From Flavobacterium sp. MedPE-SWcel (GTDB lineage Bacteria > Bacteroidota > Bacteroidia > Flavobacteriales > Flavobacteriaceae): 64,000 nucleotides of DNA. Every line of letters starts with the position of its first letter. Position 1 is the stretch's first letter. The notes under the pieces were generated by a model that saw only the letters and a program-made list of their open reading frames with translations, had not been told where the DNA came from and did no database searches. The stretch is taken from the NCBI GenBank assembly GCA_001874325.1, contig MPCW01000007.1, positions 1 through 64,000 of the forward strand. The letters are read 5' to 3'. The position numbers and the translations under genes were made by a program. This document shows, in pieces, positions 53,755 to 61,467 of this stretch.

Positions 53755-54537
53755 TTAATCGTTTGAATATTTAATTTTAATCTCCCCTTCTTGTTTTTCT
53801 TTTTCTCTTAATTCAGCTAAAGTAAATTCATAATTTAATTCTTGAAATCCAATAGCAAAAACCTTAAATCTAATTTTAATCTGCTCATTTGGTTTAGGGA
53901 GAAGATGTTTTTTATCTATTGTATAGCTAATAGGTGTGTCTATACCAACTTGAAAAGCATCTATTTGATTGTCATTTACAAAAATGAGAATATTAGCCCC
54001 AGTATCTACATCAAGTTGGATTTTGAGGTTTTCAACATATTCTGCTAATTCGTCTTTTTTATTGTCATAGATAATCTCGTAAACAGATAGAACACTTTCT
54101 ATTACTTTATCTTTTTGAGATTCATTGGGAGATGATAGAATTAAATCTCTTACTTTCTGATACTCTACATAATTTTTTACAATTTCATTATAAAATGTAT
54201 GATCAGATATTTCAGTATCTATAACAGTTGATGTTTGAACAATCTTACACTGAGCAGAAGTTATTGCCTTTAATCTATCACTAAATTCTTCTATTAGAAG
54301 TACTTTATCATAATTAGCTTTAAACTCAGCTTCTTCTCCTGCGTATTTTACCATAGCCTCAATATTAACCGTTATTCCATTATTAAATTTTTCACAGGAT
54401 TTGGGGACATCTAATGATATTTTCTCTACAGGATTAGAGCCTCTAATTATAAATTCTTTTTTTTCGAATTTTACTGGACATCCTTGAAGTATTAGAGCTA
54501 TAGGAGTTAAAAAAAATAAAAATCTCGTTGTTTTCAT
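53755..54537 (-). CDS. Hypothetical lipoprotein cargo gene, 260 aa
   Basis: Signal MKTTRFLFFLTPIALILQGC with lipobox LQGC. The first part of the mature protein (FIIRGSNPVEKISLDVP) and the last (DAFQVGIDTPISYTIDKKHLLPKPNEQIKIRFKVFAIGFQELNYEF) look like beta-sandwich strands, with a helical middle (NYVEYQKVRDLIL, VLSVYEIIYDNKKDELAEYVENL). The ending is described here only by its strand pattern: no family is recognised. Its AT-rich composition is like the host rather than like the mobilization genes. It lies between int1 and the HTH gene as accessory cargo. Confidence 0.7.
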   Translation of the reverse strand: MKTTRFLFFLTPIALILQGCPVKFEKKEFIIRGSNPVEKISLDVPKSCEKFNNGITVNIEAMVKYAGEEAEFKANYDKVLLIEEFSDRLKAITSAQCKIVQTSTVIDTEISDHTFYNEIVKNYVEYQKVRDLILSSPNESQKDKVIESVLSVYEIIYDNKKDELAEYVENLKIQLDVDTGANILIFVNDNQIDAFQVGIDTPISYTIDKKHLLPKPNEQIKIRFKVFAIGFQELNYEFTLAELREKEKQEGEIKIKYSND

Positions 54538-54637
54538 AATTTTAATTTTTAGTTGGTAAAACGAACCTAAATATACTTATTAATTTTATAACAAAGCTAA
54601 TTAAAAACCACAATAAACTACTATAATAGAATTAGTT

Positions 54638-54645
54638 ATATTTGG
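54638..54645 (+). promoter_or_regulatory. -7 box TATATTTG upstream of the HTH gene
   Basis: TAnnTTTG match 63 bases before the ATG at 54708. Confidence 0.5.
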
Positions 54646-54707
54646 AATGTTTGATGTTTGTATTTTTAAAAATTGTAATAAACCTTAACAAATGCTATAT
54701 TTAACCT

Positions 54708-54980
54708 ATGGAAGTTATCTGCCTTGAAGACAAAGCATTCTATGCGCTACTTGATGAAGTTGTAGAGCGCATCAAAGACCAAAGTCCGACAACACATTTG
54801 GATAAATGGGTGTCCGGTGAAGAAGCGATGCGTATGCTCGGTATTACCTCAAAAACGACACTTGCCGATTATAGAAATCAAGGCAAAATACGCTATAGCC
54901 AACCCCGAAAAAAAATCATCCTGTATGATCGGCAGTCTATTGAAGCTTTTTTAGACGATAACGCAATGGATACCTTTTAA
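54708..54980 (+). CDS. Helix-turn-helix (excisionase/MerR-type) DNA-binding protein
   Basis: 90 residues. After a helical N-terminus the HTH_17 pattern WVSGEEAMRMLGITSKTTLADYRNQGKIRYSQPRKKIILYDRQSIEAFL is seen (quoted parts: WVSGEEAMRMLGI, TTLADYRNQGKI, IILYDRQSIEAFL), a winged-helix form used by excisionases and by regulators of mobile elements in Bacteroidota. It could be the recombination directionality factor of the element or regulate the downstream transfer genes. The next gene starts 12 bases later. Confidence 0.85.
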   Translation: MEVICLEDKAFYALLDEVVERIKDQSPTTHLDKWVSGEEAMRMLGITSKTTLADYRNQGKIRYSQPRKKIILYDRQSIEAFLDDNAMDTF

Positions 54981-54992
54981 ATTCGTAACCAC

Positions 54993-55232
54993 ATGGAAGA
55001 AAAACAACTACACCCGGATTATACAGAAGGATTCAACAAAGGCTATATCCTCCGTGAACACAAACCCGACTTAGCCAAACAATTGGTTGATACAAAATTC
55101 CCCGAAAGCGAACAAAAATTTTCTACCGGATTTAAAGATGGTGTGTGGCAAAAAGAACAAGAGCTTACCAGAGAAAAACTAGCCCAACAACTGCAACAAG
55201 GTCGAAGTAACGACCATTCCAGAGGCAAATAA
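54993..55232 (+). CDS. Small hypothetical element protein, 79 aa
   Basis: A charged protein with two similar short motifs (YTEGFNKGYILREHKPDLAKQL and FSTGFKDGVWQKEQELTREKLAQQL, each shown in part), suggesting an internal duplication of a GF-x-x-G helix unit. No family is known to me. It sits 12 bases after the HTH gene and before traG, a position that suggests a role in the same transfer or regulatory unit. Confidence 0.7.
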   Translation: MEEKQLHPDYTEGFNKGYILREHKPDLAKQLVDTKFPESEQKFSTGFKDGVWQKEQELTREKLAQQLQQGRSNDHSRGK

Positions 55233-55335
55233 ATCCTCAAAATAATTACATTTTTATTCTAAAATCCAGAATAAACACAAAGAAACAATTTTAAGCTATT
55301 TCTTGTTCATAACAATAAAATAACAACCTGTATAT

Positions 55336-55371
55336 CAAAGATTTACTATTTTTAGAGTAACTAAATCTTTG
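55336..55371. repeat. Inverted repeat just upstream of traG
   Basis: CAAAGATTTA and its exact reverse complement TAAATCTTTG separated by 16 bases; the right arm ends four bases before the traG ATG. It could be an operator or an RNA hairpin hiding the ribosome site. Confidence 0.65.
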
Positions 55372-55375
55372 CTAT

Positions 55376-57901
55376 ATGTTTCGTTTTCTATTCCAACTCA
55401 TCATTTTTGCGACCATTGCATGGCTGCTTAGTCCCATTTTAGAAGTCCTTATCCCCTTACCTACTGAAAATATGGTCAGTGGTATTTTAAACCTAACAAA
55501 TAAGTTCGATCATACAACCTTTATGGTGATGCGTTATACGGTATGGATTGTGCTTTTATGGTTTTTATATAAATACACTATCCCCTTATTCAATATCGTT
55601 GCACCCGCCTACAGAAGCTACTCCAATACAAAGTTTGTACGTTCCATACAAGGTGTTTGGACAGAATTATGCCTTTTATTGCTTACCTTTCTTATTGTGG
55701 CAGGTGTTATGGCTTCCATACGATACGCATGGATGTTTTGGAAAGCAGAAGAACTGTACGAAAAAAGCATGGATTTCCATTACCATTCAGCAGATGACAT
55801 TTTTGAAGAAGAACGAAATGAAATAAAAAGCAAAGCGACACGAGACTTGCTGAATAAAATGGAAATAAACCGCAATAATGCGCTGTCGCTGATTCAAAAA
55901 AATACAAAATGGCAAAACAAAAATATTGCAGCACTATTTTGGCCTCAAAAAAGTGTAAATGGTACCATAGTTCCTATAGAAGACTTTCCCGAAACGCCGG
56001 AAAATTTTCTATATAATTACAACGGCACGCTTTCCCTTACAAAAGCCTCGTCTTATAGAGTACCTTTTTTCAATGGTTATGATTTTGCTACATACACATT
56101 CTACTACAACAAGCAAAAACAGCTATACGCGGAAAAACAAAGCATTGCCGACGGAACTTATACCAATGAAGACTTAGCCTTATTAAATACAGTAATCGAT
56201 AGCGTGGTCAATATGCACGGTTCAAAAGAGCAATACTGGAAAAGTATACATGATAAAACGCTTTGGTTTCATGTATATATTGATAGTACCAATCAAGGCT
56301 TTCGTGAATCATTAGGAGACTATAATAATTATTTCGAGTTTCCAAAAAGCAATAACAAAGTTGCATACCTAAATTTTTTTGAATGGAAAGACAAACCCAG
56401 AGCGCAAATCAAACTGTTCGTATGGAACTATAAAAAAATACGCTTTTGGGCATTGTTAGTGGCTCTTGTACTCTATATCGGCAGTTTCTATGACCGCCAA
56501 AATTCCTCTTCTTTTTTAATCCGTTTGACAGATTTTTTTGAAAAAGGCCGCTTTGGTCGTGGTGGCTCCGCACGGTTTGCGGGTATTTTTGAAGAATGGG
56601 GTTCCTTGCATAAAAATCAACGCTACGGATTGTTTATGGGGCGTTCCCTCTACAACCCGCTTTTTGATATCGGGCTGGAAGATGACCGCCACATGATGAC
56701 CATTGCCGCGTCCCGTTCCGGAAAAGGAACCAGTGTCATTATTCCGAACCTTCTGCTGTGGAAAGGCTCTACGCTGGTCATTGACCCCAAAGGAACCAAT
56801 GCGGCTGTTACCAAAACACATCGGGAAATAATGGGGCAAAAGGTGCATGTTATAGACCCTTTTAACATACTGAGAGCTGGAAACAGGGCAAGGCTCAATC
56901 CACTGGACATGATTGATGTAAATGCGCCTGATGCCAGGGAAAAAATCAATATCATTACAGAGGCATTAATTGTCAGAGATCCTAATACAAAAGAGCGTTA
57001 TTGGGATGATAGCGCACAAAGTGTACTCGCAGGATTAATTGCCCATTTAATGACCTCCCCAAAATATGAAAAGCCATCCCTTGCCATGGTCAGGGATTTA
57101 ATCACCATTCCCAATGCGGAATTTGATGAATTATTACTGGATATGGCAATGAATGATGGTGCAGGCGGTTTGGCAAAAGATGCCGCCTATCGATTGTTAC
57201 GAGGGGGTGGCACCAATGAGATTAAAAGTATTTTATCATCACTCGACAGGCATACCGAGTGGCTTTCTTCTCCTGCAATGGTAGATACCTTATCCCGTTC
57301 CACTTTTGACCTGAAAGATTTAAAAGAAAAGCCGACAAGTGTATTTCTGATTATTCCTCCGGAATATCTGAATACACACAATCGTTTCTTACGCTTGTTT
57401 GTGAATTTAATGGTGACACAAATGTCAATCGGTGGTCGCTCTAAAACGCCTATTTTACTATTGCTTGATGAGTTTTTGGCGCTGGGGCGTATGGAGGAAA
57501 TCGAAAAGGCTTACGGATTAATGGCGAGTTATAATATTACACTATGGCCGTTTATTCAGGATTTGGGGCGTTTAAGGGATTTATACGATAAAAGCGTCAA
57601 TGCCTTTATTGCCAATAGCCGTGCCGTACAGGTATTCGGTGCTGTTGATGATGAAACCAAAGAGTTTATCAGTAAAAAGATTGGAACACGGCTTTATACG
57701 CCCAAAACAAAAACAGGCAGCGGCACGACATCCCGTGTGCCTTTGGTAGATACTACCGAAGTTGAAAAAGACATCAAAGCTAAATCCAAAAGGCAGTATG
57801 TTTTAAGAGCTGGATATGCGCCCATGATATTGGAAAAGGTCAACTATTACGAAGCAAAGAAATTCAGAGGGAAATATAGTAAAGATCCAGATTATGAATA
57901 A
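55376..57901 (+). CDS. TraG/TraD (VirD4-type) coupling protein
   Basis: 841 residues. Three N-terminal hydrophobic segments (FLFQLIIFATIAWLLSPILE, MRYTVWIVLLWFLYKYTI, LCLLLLTFLIVAGVMASIRY), then a ~230-residue extracytoplasmic region, a fourth helix (FWALLVALVLYIGSFY) and the ATPase domain with Walker A AASRSGKGTSVIIP (~444-457), IDPKGTNAA, and Walker B LLLDEFLALG (~694-703). Coupling proteins bring the relaxosome to a type IV secretion channel and pump DNA. The long extracytoplasmic part is unusual. No secretion channel genes are in view, so a partner element or genes to the right are needed. Confidence 0.93.
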   Translation: MFRFLFQLIIFATIAWLLSPILEVLIPLPTENMVSGILNLTNKFDHTTFMVMRYTVWIVLLWFLYKYTIPLFNIVAPAYRSYSNTKFVRSIQGVWTELCLLLLTFLIVAGVMASIRYAWMFWKAEELYEKSMDFHYHSADDIFEEERNEIKSKATRDLLNKMEINRNNALSLIQKNTKWQNKNIAALFWPQKSVNGTIVPIEDFPETPENFLYNYNGTLSLTKASSYRVPFFNGYDFATYTFYYNKQKQLYAEKQSIADGTYTNEDLALLNTVIDSVVNMHGSKEQYWKSIHDKTLWFHVYIDSTNQGFRESLGDYNNYFEFPKSNNKVAYLNFFEWKDKPRAQIKLFVWNYKKIRFWALLVALVLYIGSFYDRQNSSSFLIRLTDFFEKGRFGRGGSARFAGIFEEWGSLHKNQRYGLFMGRSLYNPLFDIGLEDDRHMMTIAASRSGKGTSVIIPNLLLWKGSTLVIDPKGTNAAVTKTHREIMGQKVHVIDPFNILRAGNRARLNPLDMIDVNAPDAREKINIITEALIVRDPNTKERYWDDSAQSVLAGLIAHLMTSPKYEKPSLAMVRDLITIPNAEFDELLLDMAMNDGAGGLAKDAAYRLLRGGGTNEIKSILSSLDRHTEWLSSPAMVDTLSRSTFDLKDLKEKPTSVFLIIPPEYLNTHNRFLRLFVNLMVTQMSIGGRSKTPILLLLDEFLALGRMEEIEKAYGLMASYNITLWPFIQDLGRLRDLYDKSVNAFIANSRAVQVFGAVDDETKEFISKKIGTRLYTPKTKTGSGTTSRVPLVDTTEVEKDIKAKSKRQYVLRAGYAPMILEKVNYYEAKKFRGKYSKDPDYE

Positions 57902-57904
57902 CCG

Positions 57905-58441
57905 CTACCGCTCTCTGTCTCGTTCTTGCTCTTGTTGCCGTTGTCGGTCTTGTTGAAGCTGTTGGCGCAGTTGTTCCTTTTTTTGTTCTTTCTCTTTTTG
58001 CTGCTGATTGTGTAGTTCCTGCTCTTTTTTTTGCTGTTGCTGTTTTTCTAATTCTTGTTTTTTGAGCTTGTCCTTTTTTTCCTGCTCTTGCTGCTCTTGT
58101 GCTGTCATTGCCTTTTGTTTTGATGCGTCATTAAATGTTTCAGTTGTATTGCGTTCATAAGCGGTAAAGAATTTTTCCGCTTTCTCGATACTGCCTCCAT
58201 AACCTTCAAAATGTCGTTGTTCCAGATTTGTAATGGTTTGCTTTAGTTCCGGCAGGTTCTGGGCTTCAAATTTTTTGGTTTCCGCTGCTCTTTGTTGTTC
58301 GGTTAAACGTCCGCCCCAAAGACCGGATAATTCGTTCAAGCGTGCTTCCAAGTTTTGATTGTACTCCAACTTTTCCTTTGCGACTTCTTCTGAAAAAGCT
58401 TTTTTCATCATGTTGAGCGTGTCCTTGCTATGCTGATCCAT
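57905..58441 (-). CDS. Q/K/E-rich coiled-coil protein of the mobilization region
   Basis: 178 residues. The first ~60% is helical with MKKAFSEEVAKEKLEYNQNLEARLNELSG; the last 70 residues are almost only Q, E, K, R and L (QEQQEQEKKDKLKKQELEKQ) and must form a long single helix or coiled coil. It ends 4 bases from the traG stop in convergent direction. A minus-strand TATCTTTG box (58487-58494) lies upstream. Function unknown; relaxase genes nearby have similar Q/K-rich tails. Confidence 0.7.
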   Translation of the reverse strand: MDQHSKDTLNMMKKAFSEEVAKEKLEYNQNLEARLNELSGLWGGRLTEQQRAAETKKFEAQNLPELKQTITNLEQRHFEGYGGSIEKAEKFFTAYERNTTETFNDASKQKAMTAQEQQEQEKKDKLKKQELEKQQQQKKEQELHNQQQKEKEQKKEQLRQQLQQDRQRQQEQERDRER

Positions 58442-58522
58442 CGTAGTTGTATTTACTGCCGTAATTTGCTATAATTAAGGCACTTTCAAAGATACAGTTT
58501 TTAGAAATAAGAGGAGAAATCT

Positions 58523-59005
58523 ATGCAAATAGATGCATTTAAAACAGACAAAAAATCATTAGAAAAACTGGGGCAGGAATGGCTGGATTTAGCCGAACAG
58601 AAATACCATCAGGAAATCGCCGATGAAGGAAAGTATTCTTCTATTCTTTTTGGAGATGTGGAGAAATTCAAAAAGCTTCAAGGAAGCAAACTCGAAAAAT
58701 ACAAAGAGGAGTTTACCTTGGAACAAATCGGAAAATTTGTGCTTTTGGACTACCATTTGTTCAAGTTGGGAAGAGCCAAATATACAGATTGGGAAAAAGA
58801 AGATTTGGCTACGATCCTTATCTACCTTCACAATGCCTATATCTATTTGACAGGGTACAGCCGTGAAGAACAAGACCCTATAAAAGCGGCGCTTGGTATG
58901 ACTCACTTAACACAAAGACGAAAAGTACGTGACCTTTTGGAAACAGAGTATCAGGAGTATCATGACTTTATAGCATTTGATAAAGTGATGCCTGTAGCTA
59001 CTTAG
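58523..59005 (+). CDS. Hypothetical protein, 160 aa, with strong ribosome site
   Basis: An acidic, mostly helical soluble protein (LEKLGQEWLDLAEQKYHQEIA; LATILIYLHNAYIYLTGYSREEQDP). No family recognised. It is preceded by AGGAG six bases before the ATG, a clear Shine-Dalgarno site, unlike most chromosomal genes of the window. Its 3' end overlaps the relaxase gene, read on the other strand, by 4 bases. Confidence 0.7.
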   Translation: MQIDAFKTDKKSLEKLGQEWLDLAEQKYHQEIADEGKYSSILFGDVEKFKKLQGSKLEKYKEEFTLEQIGKFVLLDYHLFKLGRAKYTDWEKEDLATILIYLHNAYIYLTGYSREEQDPIKAALGMTHLTQRRKVRDLLETEYQEYHDFIAFDKVMPVAT

Positions 59006-60429
59006 CGGCTCAAGCCTCTGTCTTTTCCTTTATCTCGTTTCTTGTCCTGCTCTATTTGTTTGCGCAATGCCTCGCGTTTGCGCTGTTCGCGTTGCTCCGG
59101 TGTTTCGTTTGGCAGTTCATTTTCATTAATCGGTTGCGAGGGTTGTATCGGTTCTTGCACAGGGTCATTATCATAGTCCCGTTTTGTTGGGTCTTGAGGG
59201 GTAATACCTTGTTCTCTCATGCGCTTATCAATATCGGCTAAATTCAGTTGCAGCCTATCCAAATGCTCCTGTATCTTTTTACGCTCTTGTGGCTTTTTCT
59301 TTTGTTGTAGCTGCGCTTCAATAGCGTCAAGTTGGGCTTTGAGTTCATCCCGCTTATAAAAAGCGCGTAACTGCTGTTCCTTACGCAATGCTTTTGTATG
59401 CTTGCTGGCTTCATCCTTTCTTACTGTGTCCAGTTCTTGGGCAACGCTTTTATTATTGTTTTTGCCGGAGGGTGCTTGTTTTTTAGGATTGTCCTTTATG
59501 TCGTCTGTTTGTTTGGTCGTTGACTTTCCTTGCTTTTGTGCTGCTTTATCGGCAGCGGCTAACATGTGTAGCTGTCGTTTGGCATCGTAATCATCCCGAT
59601 AGAAATACTGACGCTCGTTACTCAAGGTTTGTGCATCGGGTAAATACTCCGCATCGGTTAATTTTGCCTTGATGTCCTTGGCACGCTGTCCTTTAAGCTG
59701 TCGGGAAAGGCTATGAACTTGACCGTCTTGCCTAACCAATACAAAACCGCGCCTGTTCCCCTTGGCAAGGGTATAGCCTTCTTGTTCCAACAACCCCTGA
59801 AATTCTTTTGTGTTTTGTGCCTGATTATACAAAGCCTGTATTTTTTCGGAGTTCTGGGCTTTTGCTTCCCGATGTTTGATTTTTTCTCCATTCCTGCGCC
59901 GTGCATTATTGATGACCCGTTCTTCACAATAGATTTTTCCGTGTTCGCGCTCATAGTCTTCTGCCCATCTGGAAAACTTTAACTTGTCATACGATGGGGA
60001 TAGGCTCTTTCCATGTTCGGGATGTACAAGGTTGGTAATGACGTGTACATGCGGATGTTCTCTGTCGCTGTGGGCTACGACAACCGCTTCATGATCCACA
60101 AGTCCCAAATGTTCTAATGCGCCCAGTGCCATATCCAGCATGTGGTCTTTTTGCGGGTTTTGCTCGGGATGCCATGCAATGGAAAAGCTATAGACGGGTT
60201 TGTCATTGGATTTGCGTCCGGTACTGGCTACGCCTGCATTGCGTTTGAGTTGTTCTTTGTACATGGCGGTTTGTGCCATGAGTTTGATGGCTAACTCAGG
60301 ATCGTTTGTGCCGATATTGTGGGTATGTGTCCAAGCGACCCGTTCTTTAGTTTTTGCTTTTTTATCATGCAAATAATAAAGTCCGGCACCCTTAAAGGAA
60401 TGTCCTCGGTCTGCAATTCTGGGGATCAT
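59002..60429 (-). CDS. Relaxase, MobA/VirD2-like (P-type)
   Basis: 475 residues. The N-terminal relaxase domain has GLYYLHDKK (candidate catalytic tyrosines Tyr18/Tyr19), and the three-His metal motif EHPHVHVITNLVHP (His125, His127, His129; His120 ahead). Text such as RVAWTHTHNIGTNDPELA, KPVYSFSIAWHPEQ and FSRWAEDYEREHGKIYCEERV is very like relaxases of alphaproteobacterial mobilizable islands. The C-terminal half is Q/K/E-rich coiled coil. It nicks oriT and pilots the strand into the recipient. Its start overlaps the mobC gene's stop by 4 bases, with mobC just upstream next to the candidate oriT. Confidence 0.93.
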   Translation of the reverse strand: MIPRIADRGHSFKGAGLYYLHDKKAKTKERVAWTHTHNIGTNDPELAIKLMAQTAMYKEQLKRNAGVASTGRKSNDKPVYSFSIAWHPEQNPQKDHMLDMALGALEHLGLVDHEAVVVAHSDREHPHVHVITNLVHPEHGKSLSPSYDKLKFSRWAEDYEREHGKIYCEERVINNARRRNGEKIKHREAKAQNSEKIQALYNQAQNTKEFQGLLEQEGYTLAKGNRRGFVLVRQDGQVHSLSRQLKGQRAKDIKAKLTDAEYLPDAQTLSNERQYFYRDDYDAKRQLHMLAAADKAAQKQGKSTTKQTDDIKDNPKKQAPSGKNNNKSVAQELDTVRKDEASKHTKALRKEQQLRAFYKRDELKAQLDAIEAQLQQKKKPQERKKIQEHLDRLQLNLADIDKRMREQGITPQDPTKRDYDNDPVQEPIQPSQPINENELPNETPEQREQRKREALRKQIEQDKKRDKGKDRGLSR

Positions 60430-60758
60430 ATCGCATTTAGGATTTTGGTTAGTACATCATCATGGAGTGAAATGACCTTGTCAAACTCGGGTGGTGCAAC
60501 AAAACCGGTGGCATTGTAATACAGGGCGATTTGATTCAGGTTGTTTCCGCTGCGTTTGAGTTCTTGAAGCAGTGAAAGGTCAACAGGGCTTTGTTTGACA
60601 ATAATTTTGGAATGCAATGCTGCATCACGCACAAACGAGCTTAAACTGAGTCCGGCATTTTCGGCGCGGGCGCGAAGGGTTGTATAATCGGTTTGGGTAC
60701 AACGAATGGGTAAGACTTTATCTAGTTTTTCGTGGTGTTGTTTTTTGGGACGTGCCAT
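60426..60758 (-). CDS. mobC: MobC-like relaxosome accessory protein (ribbon-helix-helix)
   Basis: 110 residues. Basic N-terminus (MARPKKQHHEKLDKVLPIRC) and RHH-type text TDYTTLRARAENAGLSLSSFVRDAALHS, followed by LKRSGNNLNQIALYYN, the mark of MobC family proteins that bind oriT beside the relaxase. AGG AG-type ribosome site (GGAG) 8 bases before the ATG. It overlaps the relaxase start and is the first gene of a mobC-relaxase operon transcribed away from the candidate oriT. Confidence 0.9.
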   Translation of the reverse strand: MARPKKQHHEKLDKVLPIRCTQTDYTTLRARAENAGLSLSSFVRDAALHSKIIVKQSPVDLSLLQELKRSGNNLNQIALYYNATGFVAPPEFDKVISLHDDVLTKILNAI

Positions 60759-60788
60759 ACTACTACTCCTTTTTAGGGTTCATGATGC

Positions 60789-60880
60789 AACGCGAATGCG
60801 TTGAAATGGGGGATGCAACGGGGGGATTTTCTCCCCTTGCCAAGTGGTTTTTGTTATACAAAAACACATCTTGCTACGCT
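60789..60880. other. Candidate origin of transfer (oriT)
   Basis: Directly upstream of mobC lie three inverted repeats: CAACGC-GAAT-GCGTTG (60789-60804), GGGGGA-TTTT-CTCCCC (60821-60836) and GTTTTTGT-TAT-ACAAAAAC (60847-60865). One base after the last comes CATCTTGC (60867-60874), matching the IncP-type nic consensus YATCYTG|Y, with the predicted nick eight bases from the inverted repeat, the same spacing as in RK2. The match to a P-type relaxase is consistent. The nick site itself is inference. Confidence 0.7.
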
Positions 60881-61467
60881 GATTACTATAAAGTTACGGA
60901 TTTATTTTTAGACTTTGGGTCAAGTCGGTTTATTAAAGTCCTGTAGAACAATATGTTTACCTTACTATCGATAGCGGTAAGATTGCCTTTATAGGGGTTG
61001 TGAGCGCCTAACATGCCTTGTTTCTTTTGGGTTGTCGTTGCGATGGGATAAAAGTAGCCTGATTTTAGAGGGGCTTTTTAACTCGGGGATGCTATCATGA
61101 ATGGCATTCAATGGCTAGGAAAATATTCCTTAGTGCTATTCTGTTGTTTGTTACTTGCGGGCTTTTTTTACTGCCGAAAAATGTACCACAAAGTGTACCA
61201 CATAATGACTGTAGTAAGCGGGCGCGAAATTTTTAAGGGTTATTTTTCAAAGGGTTATCGTGGGTTTTGTTTTGGTTCGAATCCTACCCCCTGCACCATT
61301 TTCTTTTTTTGTGAAATAGTAATCCGCTTCTGCAACTATATGATTGTAAACGATTAATTTGGTATTTGTCTCTTGGTATTTATCTGAAAAGTATCAAAAG
61401 TGCTTGATTTTGTACCACACAATGTACTACAATGTGTACCACAGTAGTTAGTTCAGGAGGTGCAATA
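60881..61467. other. Intergenic region between oriT and int2
   Basis: Contains the near-palindrome around CTATCGATAG (60961-60981) and the attachment-site structure described separately (61182-61443). Short frames here are cut by these elements and show no protein-like composition. Confidence 0.6.
61182..61443 (+). other. Complete attP-like site: iterons flanking a tRNA 3' end
   Basis: Left arm: TGTACCACA at 61182 and 61194. Right arm: TGTACCACA at 61411, TGTACTACA at 61423, TGTACCACA at 61435. Within each arm the starts are exactly 12 bases apart and all are in the same orientation. Between the arms, 61274-61298, is a 25-base tRNA 3' end: T-loop GGTTCGAATCC, acceptor strand CCCCTGC, discriminator A and encoded CCA. 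The 5' part of that tRNA is absent (no GCAGGGG upstream, T stem broken). The layout equals P arm-core-P' arm of a tyrosine-integrase attP, with int2 25 bases after the last repeat. Confidence 0.85.

Noticed and set aside
59658..59954. 98-codon frame inside the relaxase gene in another frame
   Set aside because: Overlaps the coiled-coil relaxase region; the relaxase frame has clear motifs.
60680..60946. 88-codon frame over mobC start and oriT
   Set aside because: Antisense to mobC and crossing the oriT repeats; no ribosome site and poor composition.
61274..61298. tRNA gene candidate
   Set aside because: Only the T-loop and 3' acceptor are present; no 5' acceptor, D arm or anticodon arm upstream and the T stem does not pair.
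61097..61357. Open frame of 86 codons upstream of int2
   Set aside because: It runs through the left iterons and the tRNA 3' core and has a Cys/Phe-rich, unprotein-like composition.
61182..61443. CRISPR array
   Set aside because: Repeats are 9 bases with 3-base spacers in two small clusters; this fits integrase arm sites, not CRISPR.
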